From an uncultured Dorea sp. (GTDB lineage: Bacteria; Bacillota; Clostridia; Lachnospirales; Lachnospiraceae): a stretch of 64,000 nucleotides of DNA. The notes under the pieces were generated by a model. It did no database searches, was not told the DNA's origin, and was given only the letters and a program-made list of their open reading frames with translations. Where the stretch lies: positions 54,933-118,932 of the forward strand of contig CAPEBR010000012.1 of NCBI GenBank assembly GCA_948602995.1. Reading direction: 5' to 3'. Position numbers and translations under genes: made by a program. Positions 52,643-61,586 of this stretch are shown here, one piece after another (the first letter of the stretch is position 1; every line of letters starts with the position of its first letter).

Positions 52643-54112
52643 ATGGAGAAAAAATATATTATTAGTATAGACCAAAGTACGCAGGGGACCAAGGCGCTGC
52701 TTTTTGATGAGAGTGGGAGTCTGATCCGGCGTACGGATAAGGCCCATGAGCAGATGATTAATGAAAAGGGATGGGTGTCACATAATCCGGCTGAGATATA
52801 TGAGAATGTGGTTGAGGTGGTAAGGAAGCTTACGGAGGATATTGACAGGACGCTGGTGGCGGGTATCGGGATCAGTAATCAGCGGGAGACATCTCTTGCG
52901 TGGGACAGGAAGACGGGAGAGGCTGTTGGAAATGCGATTGTGTGGCAGTGTGCCCGTGCGGCGGGTGTCTGTGAGCGGATTGAGAAGTTGGGAGAAGCGG
53001 AAAAAATCAGGAGGAAGACCGGGATGAACCTTTCGCCCTATTTTCCGGCATCCAAGATCGCATGGATTCTGGAAAATGTGGAGGGAGCAAAAGAGAAGGC
53101 GGACAGAGGGGAACTCTGCCACGGAACCGTGGACAGCTGGCTTGTGTTCCGGCTCACAAAGGGAAGGTCCTATAAGACCGATTATTCCAATGCTTCGAGA
53201 ACACAGCTTTTCAATATCTTTGAATTGAAGTGGGATGATCAAATCTGCCGCATGTTCGGTATTGACCCGGCAAATATGGCAGAGGTGTGTGATTCGGATT
53301 CGAATTTCGGAGAGACGGATATAGAGGGCGTGCTGCCCCACCCGGTGCCGATACACGGCGTTCTTGGGGATTCCCATGGTTCCCTCTTCGGACAGGGCTG
53401 TCTGAAGGAGGGTATGACAAAGGCGACCTTCGGGACAGGATCCTCCATTATGATGAATATTGGCGAAAAACCGGTGCTGAGCACCCACGGCGTGGTGACA
53501 TCCCTGGCATGGAGCATGAACGGGAAGGTGAACTATGTACTAGAAGGGAATCTGAACTATACGGGCGCGGTGATCACATGGCTTAAGGATGATCTGAAGC
53601 TGATCAGCTCTCCGGGAGAGACGGAAGGGCTGGCCAGGGAAGCGCTTAAGGACGATGCGCTGTATCTTGTCCCGGCATTTTCCGGACTGGGCGCGCCATA
53701 CTGGAACAGCCATGCATCCGCCGCGATCATTGGCATGACGCGGACAACCGGAAAGGCAGAGGTCGTGAGGGCAGGCGTGGAGTGCATTGCCTATCAGATC
53801 ACGGACATTCTCAAGGCCATGAGTGAGGATGCAGGCGTAAAGGTTGAAGAACTCAGGGTTGACGGCGGTCCGACAAGGAACGCATACCTGATGCAGTTCC
53901 AGAGCGATATTGCAGAGACGGTTGTTCAGGTTCCAGATTCTGAGGAACTGTCCGGAATCGGGCCGGCATATGCCGCAGGCCTGAAGCTTGGCATCTGGGA
54001 TGAAAGTATCTTTGAAAAACTGAACCGCAGGAAATATACTCCTGAAATGGATGGAGAACGCCGCGAGGAAAAATACGCGGGGTGGAAAGCCGCTGTGGGC
54101 AGGATTTTATAA
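52643..54112 (+). CDS. FGGY-family carbohydrate kinase
   Basis: The 489-residue kinase has both actin-like halves: N-terminal SIDQSTQGTKALLFDES (phosphate-1 loop), WQCARAAGVCERIEKLGEAE and VTSLAWSMN, with a C-terminal GGPTRNAYLMQFQSDIAE. ATG at 52643 follows GGAAGGAG. It resembles glycerol/xylulose-type kinases; in D-apiose use a FGGY protein phosphorylates apulose. Its last codon TAA abuts a palindromic repeat. Confidence 0.92.
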   Translation: MEKKYIISIDQSTQGTKALLFDESGSLIRRTDKAHEQMINEKGWVSHNPAEIYENVVEVVRKLTEDIDRTLVAGIGISNQRETSLAWDRKTGEAVGNAIVWQCARAAGVCERIEKLGEAEKIRRKTGMNLSPYFPASKIAWILENVEGAKEKADRGELCHGTVDSWLVFRLTKGRSYKTDYSNASRTQLFNIFELKWDDQICRMFGIDPANMAEVCDSDSNFGETDIEGVLPHPVPIHGVLGDSHGSLFGQGCLKEGMTKATFGTGSSIMMNIGEKPVLSTHGVVTSLAWSMNGKVNYVLEGNLNYTGAVITWLKDDLKLISSPGETEGLAREALKDDALYLVPAFSGLGAPYWNSHASAAIIGMTRTTGKAEVVRAGVECIAYQITDILKAMSEDAGVKVEELRVDGGPTRNAYLMQFQSDIAETVVQVPDSEELSGIGPAYAAGLKLGIWDESIFEKLNRRKYTPEMDGERREEKYAGWKAAVGRIL

Positions 54113-54154
54113 AGTTGGGGACGGGGTATTTTTAAAAATACCCCGTCCCCAACT
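54113..54154. repeat. Palindromic repeat family A, copy 4 (variant)
   Basis: Perfect 42-base palindrome with GGGGTATTTTT in place of GGGGCATTTTT, and the matching change TACCCC on the other arm. It starts right after the FGGY kinase stop. Confidence 0.9.
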
Positions 54155-54575
54155 ATTTGGAAAAGCTTCCATTCGTGCAAATCATATTATTTTGGAAAAT
54201 TTTCATTCTAAAATGGATGTCTATGACGGACGCAAAAGGGAGAAAGTAAGTACTATATTCATGAATGGCAACTATAATTCACGTCTGCTGAATCAAGGCC
54301 GCAGCAAGTGTGTGACTGGGTGTGGACGGTAATGTAAAGAAATCTTCATATGTGTAAAATTCTAAATCCAGGAAGAGAATTGGTAAAATATATTAATTTT
54401 TTTGTGGGAATTTCCGATATATAAAGTAGTTAATGTTTCTTCGAAACTGCATGCTAAAGACAATGGTGATATTGAAGCAGTGTTCATTTCGGCTGGCTGG
54501 GAGGAAAACTCCCAGCCTGACTGTGAAGGAGATCATACCGGGTAAAAGTAATGAGGAAAGTGTAGTGGTGAAATC
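54155..54575. other. Gap of 420 bases with one hairpin
   Basis: No gene is evident. At 54495-54517 GGCTGGGAG-GAAAA-CTCCCAGCC forms a strong hairpin just upstream of the SARP gene but has no T-run. The rest is A/T-rich and probably carries the promoter of that gene. Confidence 0.5.
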
Positions 54576-55787
54576 ATGTGGGAAAACAGTAAGGCGAATC
54601 ACATATTGAAGGTTCAGATGTTCGGGACCTTCACCATGAGCTATGGCAATAAGCCCCTGGTGATGAAAAGATCGCGCCGTAATAATCAATTTACAAATCT
54701 GATGCAGGCCATGCTTTTTTACTCGGAGAAAGGTGTGGGGAGAGACTGGCTGGAAGACGTGGTATTTGAAGACAGGGATGTTGAGAACCGACATAATTCC
54801 CTGCGGGTGCTGATTTATAAGGCGATTAAGAAGCTAAAAGAGCTGGGGCTTCCGGAAGCGAAGTACATTTCTCTGGAAGACGGGATGTACCGCTGGACGC
54901 CGGAGATTAAGGTGGAGATTGACGCCCTTGAATTTGACCGGATCTATCAGAGAGCGAGGACGGAAGAGGATCCGGGGGAGAGACTGGAATTATATCTGCA
55001 GGCTTGCTTTATGTACAGGGGAGAGTTTTTGGCGGATTACCCGGGAATCGTCTGGATTGGCTATGAATCAAAACGCTATCGGCAGGAATTCCATGATGCA
55101 GTTACCCAGGCGGCGGCGCTTTTAAAAGAGCGGGGAGAGTGGCGGCGTCTGGAAAAGCTGGGGAAATTTGCCGCTGTGGCAGCGCCATTTTCAGACTGGG
55201 AAGTACTTACAATGGAAGCATACATGGAGACAGGACGGTTTGGAGAGGCCAGAAAGCTCTATGAGGATACGGCGGATTATTATCAGATGGAGCAGGGAAT
55301 CTATCCCTCGGCGGAAATGATGCAGGCAGTGGAACGTCTGGGAAACCGTATGATGCATTCCTATGAACTGCTGGATACAATACAGAAAAAACTGACAGAG
55401 GAACCCGATGAGATGGGTCTGGGAGGCTACTACTGCAGCTTCCCGGTATTCCAGGGCATCTACCAGGTGGTAAGCCGTATTATGGAAAGAGGAGGCCAGG
55501 CAGTCTACCTGATGCTCTGTACACTGATAGATGGAAAGGGAAATCCGGTGGAAAAGGAAGAGAGGCTGGAGGAATTTGGAGATCAGCTCAGAGAAGCGAT
55601 CTGTAAATCTGTCCGGCATGGAGATATCGTGAATCAGTTTGGACGGGGGCAGTATCTGGTTCTGCTTATCAATACTACCCGGGAAAACTGTGAAATAGTG
55701 CAAAACCGGATTAACCGGAATTTTAATACGGGCTATCAGCGGGTTGGCGTTGATTATCATGTCAACTGCGTGGAATGCGAATGGTAA
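54576..55787 (+). CDS. SARP-type regulator with BTAD and GGDEF-like C-terminus
   Basis: The 403-residue protein begins with an OmpR-like winged helix (LKVQMFGTFTMSYGNKPLVM, GVGRDWLEDVVFED), followed by a bacterial transcriptional activator domain of helical repeats (EEDPGERLELYLQACFMYRG, MEAYMETGRFGEARKLYED). The last ~100 residues (VYLMLCTLIDGKGNP, GDIVNQFGRGQYLVLLINTT) resemble a GGDEF fold, but the GGDEF signature is replaced by GRGQY, so cyclase activity is unlikely. Single gene, no clear target. Confidence 0.82.
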   Translation: MWENSKANHILKVQMFGTFTMSYGNKPLVMKRSRRNNQFTNLMQAMLFYSEKGVGRDWLEDVVFEDRDVENRHNSLRVLIYKAIKKLKELGLPEAKYISLEDGMYRWTPEIKVEIDALEFDRIYQRARTEEDPGERLELYLQACFMYRGEFLADYPGIVWIGYESKRYRQEFHDAVTQAAALLKERGEWRRLEKLGKFAAVAAPFSDWEVLTMEAYMETGRFGEARKLYEDTADYYQMEQGIYPSAEMMQAVERLGNRMMHSYELLDTIQKKLTEEPDEMGLGGYYCSFPVFQGIYQVVSRIMERGGQAVYLMLCTLIDGKGNPVEKEERLEEFGDQLREAICKSVRHGDIVNQFGRGQYLVLLINTTRENCEIVQNRINRNFNTGYQRVGVDYHVNCVECEW

Positions 55788-55910
55788 TCCAGACAAGAAA
55801 TTTTTCTTCCTGCTGGAAGACGGGGAGACAAAGACTGTGTTCTATATTTATATAGAAGGAAAAGAGAAATTTTCTTTATGAAAGATGCATAGATCCCTAA
55901 CGGGAGAAAG

Positions 55911-56150
55911 ATGCGGTATATGAAATTGAATGAATATCAAGGACGTGTAAATAACAAAGCTCAACTTCTAGAAGTGGGGGAAGTAGTAAGGGGAGATACC
56001 GAACAGCATTATAGGCAGAAAAAGAACGATTCCCAGAAACCTTATAAAAAAAGTAAAAAAGGAAAAAATCAGTCCCAAAAACAGAAAGACCGGTCACAGG
56101 AGTCAGTCGGGACATCCTTTGGAGATTTGCTGAAAGGAATCAAATTGTAG
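55911..56150 (+). CDS. Small Lys-rich hypothetical protein
   Basis: The 79-residue protein begins MRYMKLNEYQGRVNNKAQLL and has a highly basic middle with Lys/Gln/Ser repeats (QKPYKKSKKGKNQSQKQKD), ending FGDLLKGIKL. CGGGAGAAAG precedes the ATG. No family recognised; possible nucleic-acid contact. It ends three bases before a palindromic repeat. Confidence 0.55.
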   Translation: MRYMKLNEYQGRVNNKAQLLEVGEVVRGDTEQHYRQKKNDSQKPYKKSKKGKNQSQKQKDRSQESVGTSFGDLLKGIKL

Positions 56151-56153
56151 AGA

Positions 56154-56195
56154 AATTGGGGACGGGGCATTTTTAAAAATGCCCCGTCCCCAATT
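56154..56195. repeat. Palindromic repeat family A, copy 5
   Basis: Perfect 42-base palindrome with AATTGGGGACGGGGCATTTT and complement, between convergent genes. Confidence 0.9.
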
Positions 56196-56218
56196 GTCGT
56201 GGAAAAAGGCAGCTTGTA

Positions 56219-57064
56219 TCAGAAATTCATAATCCGCTCAAATGTCTTATAGTTGCTGTCATCCCTGGGCGGACAGTAAACGGCAAATTCAATTGCCTTG
56301 AAATCGTACCTGCGCTGCTTTACTACGTTTTTCATTGCCCGGGCTACAATCCGAGGGGGATTTAAAAATGCCCCGCATCCAAATGCGCCGAGAATCACCA
56401 CTTCATTGTCCTCTGCCGCCGCGATATCGAGGATTCTGCCAAGCCGTTTTTCGTGTATTGCCAGTAAATCCCTGTCAGTAAGGCGTGCCGGGGCATTTCC
56501 GTCTCCGGGATTCATGGAATTTGAGGGACGCTCCCGCAGGTTGGGAGCCGCGCAGGTAATCACGTTTACCTTGTACCAGTCTTCTTCAGGCAGCAGCTCT
56601 GGAGCAGCGGTATCTGACTTGAACACCACAACATCCGGTGTATAGATACAGTCATCATTGTGCAGAGGGTTCCTCCCGGCCCGGTGAGGCGAATAGAAGC
56701 CGTCCCACATAGCTTTCTCGTTTAAATTAAAATACAGGGTGGAGCAGCGGCAGAGCGCCTCCTCCTGTGCACTGGAGCCCTTGATAACACCGCCGCCCGG
56801 ATTCGTGGCAGATGCAAAATTTAAGACAGCGGTTTTCTGTCCCTTATACTGGGAGGCCGCCTCAAAGGTGCGCCTTTTAGATACGGCCAGACAGGCCGGC
56901 GTCTTGTATTTCCTTTCAGAACTGTCAGATCGTATGAGTTCCTTTGAACCTAATATTAACTTCTGGTTTTCAGAAGAATACCTGACAGCCTGTACCAGCT
57001 GATCATTTGCTCTGCAGAGCTTTTCAGTATCCTGGAAAATACTTATATTTTCATTTCTTCCCAC
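56219..57064 (-). CDS. TIGR02452 family PARG-like protein
   Basis: The 281-residue protein carries the poly(ADP-ribose) glycohydrolase signature FASATNPGGGVIKGSSAQEE (GGG...QEE; the Glu pair is catalytic in PARG), then the macrodomain core (YTPDVVVFKSD, VITCAAPNL, VILGAFGCGAFLNPPRIVA). Bacterial PARG-like proteins remove ADP-ribose from proteins; the substrate here is unknown. A small open frame with its own GGAGG lies directly upstream. Confidence 0.9.
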   Translation of the reverse strand: MGRNENISIFQDTEKLCRANDQLVQAVRYSSENQKLILGSKELIRSDSSERKYKTPACLAVSKRRTFEAASQYKGQKTAVLNFASATNPGGGVIKGSSAQEEALCRCSTLYFNLNEKAMWDGFYSPHRAGRNPLHNDDCIYTPDVVVFKSDTAAPELLPEEDWYKVNVITCAAPNLRERPSNSMNPGDGNAPARLTDRDLLAIHEKRLGRILDIAAAEDNEVVILGAFGCGAFLNPPRIVARAMKNVVKQRRYDFKAIEFAVYCPPRDDSNYKTFERIMNF

Positions 57065-57148
57065 TTACAAATCGCCCCCTTCCCTTACCGCCAGATAGGA
57101 TAGTGGCCCTTTTTTGCGTACACTGCCGGTAATTACTAAAATATCCAT
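57065..57148 (-). CDS. Small upstream ORF (27 residues) of the PARG-like gene
   Basis: An ATG with GGAGG eight bases upstream opens MDILVITGSVRKKGPLSYL and stops just before the PARG-like start. On the same strand TTATAAT (a likely -10) is ~70 bases upstream. It may be a leader peptide or the remnant of a longer gene; the start resembles flavodoxin-like or NADPH-dependent FMN reductase N-termini, but it is far too short for one. Confidence 0.4.
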   Translation of the reverse strand: MDILVITGSVRKKGPLSYLAVREGGDL

Positions 57149-57351
57149 CTTACAATTCCTCCAATCTATTTTCGTCATATACGTTTCATATTCTTTATTA
57201 TAACACGACGCAAATCTCAGAAAAAGGAGGATTTCAAGGTTTTCCAATTTGGTTACTATGAGCGGTAATATTAGGATAAGAGCAGACTTCGTGGTTTTTC
57301 TCTTTGTTTATATTACTAAGAGCAGACGATTAGCCCGTGAGTAGTAAGAAA

Positions 57352-57387
57352 TTGGGACAGGGCATTTAAAAATGTCCTGTCCCCAAA
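57352..57387. repeat. Palindromic repeat family A, copy 6 (divergent)
   Basis: TTGGGACAGGGCATTTA and AAAATGTCCTGTCCCCAA form an imperfect palindrome. The Rpn gene ends inside it with LGTGHF and a stop codon. Confidence 0.8.
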
Positions 57388-58289
57388 ATCTCTGATACCT
57401 CTTCTAGAGATATCATGCACTCCTGTGCAATCTGTTCATTTGTTAGTCCCTTAGCGTGTAATCCGTCTACTCTGCGCACCAATTTTATACCTGCATGCAC
57501 TCCTTCCTTCATACCTTCTTTCCGGCCTTCTGCAATGCCTTCTTCCCACCCTTCTAAATGTCCGCGTCTTTTTGCACTGTTCATCAATGCGTTATGATCC
57601 CTAAGTGCTTTTTCCCGTGCCTCATATTCAATTCGCTTTTGATCGTCAGCGCTCAGCTTCTGTAATGCTTCATATGCCGCTCCCAGATATTCGCTTGTCA
57701 TAGCCATATTCTCAAACTCCTCCCTGCTTTTTCCATTGAAGAAACGCATCCAGCGAACGATATCCTCTTCTGTTTTAATCTCCGGCGGCAGCTTTCTCAA
57801 TTCCAAAATCTGCAGTTCCAGTTTGTTACTATAGAGTTCCCCGGTATCATCATCCCGAAAATGAAGGGTACGAAAACATCTTTGATCTTCCGGGAAATGG
57901 ACGAAGTCCAGAATACTGACATGAATGCACTTTTTTAGGTTTTCATAGTCTTCGCCTGATCTTAGCTGGCCGGTAAACATCTTGCCGAGATAAAACAGCG
58001 CCCGTTCATCCCAGAATTCAAAGTCTTTTACCTGCATTTCCAAATTTATCTGGCTCCCATCCGGCAGACATACCAGCACGTCAAGAACCCCCAGCTTGTC
58101 GTTGGCATAGTCCCGATGCAGGTGTGTGGGCAAAAGCTCCACATTTAGAATTTCATCCGGCGGGATACGGAGAACCGCTGCACAGAATCCCTTTCTTACA
58201 ATCGGGTCCTCCATAAGTCCGCTGAAACAGACATCATTAGTCGGATGCATGATAAAATCGTTTTTCAATGCGTTTGTTATTTGCTTCAT
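57366..58289 (-). CDS. Rpn-type PD-(D/E)XK nuclease family protein
   Basis: The 307-residue protein begins MKQITNALKNDFIMHPTNDV at ATG 58289, with AAAGGAGAC upstream; a longer frame is not needed. The nuclease core has Asp in KLGVLDVLVCLPDG and the E-x-Q pair in INLEMQVKDFEFWDERALFY. C-terminal coil (EGWEEGIAEGRKEGMKEGVHAG) is typical of the family. It belongs to the Rpn / PDDEXK transposase-like group, as does the gene at 15356, but their sequences differ. The last residues GTGHF derive from a palindromic repeat. Confidence 0.85.
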   Translation of the reverse strand: MKQITNALKNDFIMHPTNDVCFSGLMEDPIVRKGFCAAVLRIPPDEILNVELLPTHLHRDYANDKLGVLDVLVCLPDGSQINLEMQVKDFEFWDERALFYLGKMFTGQLRSGEDYENLKKCIHVSILDFVHFPEDQRCFRTLHFRDDDTGELYSNKLELQILELRKLPPEIKTEEDIVRWMRFFNGKSREEFENMAMTSEYLGAAYEALQKLSADDQKRIEYEAREKALRDHNALMNSAKRRGHLEGWEEGIAEGRKEGMKEGVHAGIKLVRRVDGLHAKGLTNEQIAQECMISLEEVSEILGTGHF

Positions 58290-58551
58290 AAAAGTCTCCT
58301 TTCCTTTGTAAGGCTTACAGATAATGATCCAGAAGACTTTTGTATATGTAATCATAGCATGAAATAAAGATTTAGAAAAGTAAAAGCTATGATATTGCGT
58401 CCAAAACCATACCTGTAAATCCTGAATAAAATGATTGGGTAATCTGGTGACATACCAGTCAGAACGCAAAGAATGAACATCCTTTGGAATTCTTGATGAA
58501 ATTATAACACAGAACAAAAGAATACACAACAATTAATTCCAACAGAGAGTG

Positions 58552-58706
58552 TGTGGCGGAGTGAACAGGGTTTCTGTTCACTCCGTTCACAGTAACATTC
58601 ACAAATCCATTTAAAATTCGCTTCGCGAATGGGATTTGCTCATACCTGAATCAATTTCTTACGGACTTTGCAGTAAATGCAAAGTCCTGTGTAAATAGTA
58701 ACTGAA
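58552..58706 (-). repeat. Dispersed repeat family B, full copy (reverse orientation)
   Basis: Same order of hairpins as 17578-17714 on the opposite strand. First hairpin GGACTTTGC-loop-GCAAAGTCC (58663-58687) replaces GGTCTGTGC/GCACAGACC, with compensating changes in both arms. It fills the gap between the Rpn and EAL genes. Confidence 0.8.
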
Positions 58707-58710
58707 CAGA

Positions 58711-60006
58711 TTAAGATGACTTGTCGAAATTTTCAAAAAACTCTATTAACTGCATTTCCGACAAAGGCTTTGAAAAAAAGAATCCCTGAATACGATCCAT
58801 TTGGAGTTCATAAGCCTGTTCTGCCTGTTCTGCTGTCTCAATGCCCTCTGAGACAATAAGATAAGAATTTTCATGCATGATGTTACTTAAAAGTTCAATG
58901 GTTTTTAACCCTTTTTTAGATTCTTCCATCAGACGCATAAGAGACATATCAAATTTGATTACCTCAAATGGAAGCCGCAGCATACTTGAAAGATTAGAAT
59001 ATCCGGTTCCAAAATCATCAAGATAGAAGTGAATTCCTTTCTCCGACAAGTACTGCATGATCTTTTTTACTTTATTGAAATCATCCGTAACGGTTCTCTC
59101 TGTAATTTCAATTCGCAGCTTCGATCCTTCAATATGATTTTTTTCCAGATTCTCCTCAATCCGGCTGACAAATGTAGGATCAAGGATCTGCTGTCCAGTC
59201 ATATTTACAGATACTGTCTTAAGAGGCAGTTCTTTATGTCTGCCCAGGAAATCACAAACCTTTTCCAGTACAATCCAGCTAATACTGTCTATCAGACTGC
59301 TTCCTTCTGCCAGTGGTATAAATTCTCCTGGGGAGATAAACGAGCCGTCCCTGGCAAACAATCGGATTAAGGACTCTGCCGATGTGAATACTTTATTACG
59401 GCAATCATAGATCGGCTGATAATAGATCTGGAAGGTTTTCTTCTCAATCGCGTACCTTACTTCATCCAAGACGTATGTTTTACGTTGAAGGGCCTCCTCA
59501 AGTTCTTCGCCAAAAAACAGAATATTATTTTGTGATTTTTCTAGATAAACCTTATCTGATGAACCATAATCGAGCCGGTCTGTCAGACTATTGTCCGATA
59601 TATCAGGATTTAGAAACATATGGACAATCTGCGGCATAAGAAAAATGTCATATGTTTTATTGTCCGCTTTCACATGCCATACCTGTTTAAACCGTTCATG
59701 AAGCTTTTTCACAAAACTGTCAGCATCTGACCGGCTGCACTCCTTTCCAAGCAATATGAATCTGGCATTGGCAAATCGGTATGCTTTGTAATCTAGACTG
59801 AAGGAATCTAGAAAAGCGGACATATCCCTCAGAAACTGATCGCCGACTTGTATGTTGTATTTGTGATTGATTCCTGGAAGCGCGAATGTCTGCAGCATAA
59901 CCAGATGCACATGCATTCCCATCCCGGCAGCAGTTTTTTTATCTGCGAAAAACGTCACCCTGTCTCTAAGATGCGTCAGTGAATCATAGGTTAACATGTT
60001 CTCCAT
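58711..60006 (-). CDS. EAL-domain protein with degenerate GGDEF
   Basis: The 431-residue protein has an N-terminal GGDEF-like fold (~1-150) without the signature and a C-terminal EAL domain (~175-425): YYQPIYDCRNKVFTSAESLI (ESL in place of EAL), LRIEITERTV, YLDDFGTGYSNLSSML, FDMSLMRLM, VSEGIETAEQAE. Metal- and substrate-binding residues (Asn/Glu/Asp/Asp/Lys) look present, so c-di-GMP phosphodiesterase activity is possible. No membrane segment. ATG at 60006. Confidence 0.88.
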   Translation of the reverse strand: MENMLTYDSLTHLRDRVTFFADKKTAAGMGMHVHLVMLQTFALPGINHKYNIQVGDQFLRDMSAFLDSFSLDYKAYRFANARFILLGKECSRSDADSFVKKLHERFKQVWHVKADNKTYDIFLMPQIVHMFLNPDISDNSLTDRLDYGSSDKVYLEKSQNNILFFGEELEEALQRKTYVLDEVRYAIEKKTFQIYYQPIYDCRNKVFTSAESLIRLFARDGSFISPGEFIPLAEGSSLIDSISWIVLEKVCDFLGRHKELPLKTVSVNMTGQQILDPTFVSRIEENLEKNHIEGSKLRIEITERTVTDDFNKVKKIMQYLSEKGIHFYLDDFGTGYSNLSSMLRLPFEVIKFDMSLMRLMEESKKGLKTIELLSNIMHENSYLIVSEGIETAEQAEQAYELQMDRIQGFFFSKPLSEMQLIEFFENFDKSS

Positions 60007-60280
60007 TGTGTTTACGATCCTTTCCTGACCAGGTAAACATAAGGTTAATTAGTCTCCATGGCCTTGTTTTCTAAATATCTGGTATATTGTGCCGAAAATA
60101 CGCAAAGTGGGAAAATCGAATTAAAACTGTATTATCGGAATTTTCAAACACCATTATAACGTATCGCGGATATTTCCACAATATATATTTAGAATATCCC
60201 GGACAACAACGGGGTGCTTTTCGGGGCATTGATTGCTGCTATCAAGCTAATTGAACGATTCAGAAGAAAGTAGCAGGATG

Positions 60281-60328
60281 GCAAATTGGGGACGGGGCAT
60301 TTTTAAAAATGCCCCGTCCCCAATTTGC
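60281..60328. repeat. Palindromic repeat family A, copy 7
   Basis: A perfect 48-base palindrome (GCAAATTGGGGACGGGGCAT plus TTTT and complement) six bases from the EamA gene stop. The longest copy. The upstream gap 60007-60280 has a GTTTAC/GTAAAC inverted repeat and no gene. Confidence 0.92.
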
Positions 60329-60334
60329 CCAATT

Positions 60335-61201
60335 TCAGGCCCATATAGCCATAACCAGCGTCCCAAGCACCATAAGCGCAAGCCCAACGGCTGCTTTTCT
60401 GGACAGCTTTTCCTTGAATACCACATAGGAAAACGCTACGGTAATGAGAATGCTCAGCTTGTCGATGGGGATGACCACGCTGACCACGCCGTTCTGAATG
60501 GCGTAATAATAACATAGCCAGGATGTGCCTGTGGCAAGACCGGAGAGAGAAATATAGAGCAGTTCCCTCCGGTTAATTTCCCGTACCTGTCCCAGCTTTC
60601 CCTTTAACAATACGATCAGCCAGGCCATTACGAGAACAACCACTGTGCGGATCGCTGTCCCCAGATTAGATTCCACACCGCTGATACCAATTTTTGCAAG
60701 AATTGCGGTGAGAGCGGCAAAGACCGCAGACGCGGCGGCATAAGGCATCCATATCCCCTTCCCCTTTGTGCCTTCTGTCTTCTTCTGCTCAACCATCAGG
60801 AAAACACCCAGGGCGAGAAGCATCGTTCCGCCCAGCTTTACAGCCAAATGTTCTGTTTCGCCTAACAGGAAAACTGCCATCAAAACAGAGAGAATGGTAC
60901 TGGACTTGTCGATAGGGACTACTTTATTGACATCTCCGGCTGACAATGCCTTGAAATAGCATATCCAGGACGCTCCTGTAGACAGCCCCGACAGAACCAG
61001 GAAAGCTAAGGATTCCCCGCTTATCTGTGTTATCGTTCCGGCAGAGCCAACAATGAACACCATGATCCACGAAAACAGCAGCACCACTATAGTCCGCAAT
61101 GCAGTCGCAACATCAGAATCCGTCTTTTTTATTCCGCACTTCGCAAGAATTGCCGTTAAGCCGGCAAAGAACGCGGAAAATACAGCCATAATAAGCCACA
61201 T
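60335..61201 (-). CDS. EamA-family transporter
   Basis: The 288-residue protein has ten hydrophobic segments in two EamA repeats (AVFSAFFAGLTAILAKCGIK and AASAVFAALTAILAKIGISG start the two halves), joined by a charged linker (EQKKTEGTKGKG). PIDKSSTILSVLMAVFLLGE and PIDKLSILITVAFSYVVFKE are the corresponding second-half motifs. Drug/metabolite transporter superfamily; substrate unknown. AGGAGG precedes the ATG. Confidence 0.93.
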   Translation of the reverse strand: MWLIMAVFSAFFAGLTAILAKCGIKKTDSDVATALRTIVVLLFSWIMVFIVGSAGTITQISGESLAFLVLSGLSTGASWICYFKALSAGDVNKVVPIDKSSTILSVLMAVFLLGETEHLAVKLGGTMLLALGVFLMVEQKKTEGTKGKGIWMPYAAASAVFAALTAILAKIGISGVESNLGTAIRTVVVLVMAWLIVLLKGKLGQVREINRRELLYISLSGLATGTSWLCYYYAIQNGVVSVVIPIDKLSILITVAFSYVVFKEKLSRKAAVGLALMVLGTLVMAIWA

Positions 61202-61586
61202 AACCCCCTCCTTCTCTTTTGGTATTCTTCAAAAACACTCATCTTCCAGAACCAGCGGCATTCGTATCTGAATTGCAATGAGCCCCTTGATATCTCCTGG
61301 AACTGCCAGGTCAGACACTGGTCATAGGTATTGACCATGACCATAGAGAATATATACTTTAGGGTTCCCGTTTTTGTCTAGACGATACTGCCCGTTATAA
61401 CACATAATTAACCTCATCATTCTTTCGGACTTTCGCATAATACCTATCTGAGCGGATACATTGCCAGGGCTGTCATACATGGCGACTGGATGGAATGATT
61501 CATTACAGAACCGCAACTGCCAAATCTGTCCTGTCAAGTGAAATAACCGCTTTAAAACTGGAAAAAGACAAATCGGCTCTTCATAA
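61202..61586. other. Gap of 385 bases with short disrupted frames
   Basis: Several short - strand frames (for example 61322-61537 and 61156-61344) exist, with stops between them and no good start sites. They may be remnants of a decayed gene; I cannot name it. Confidence 0.35.
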
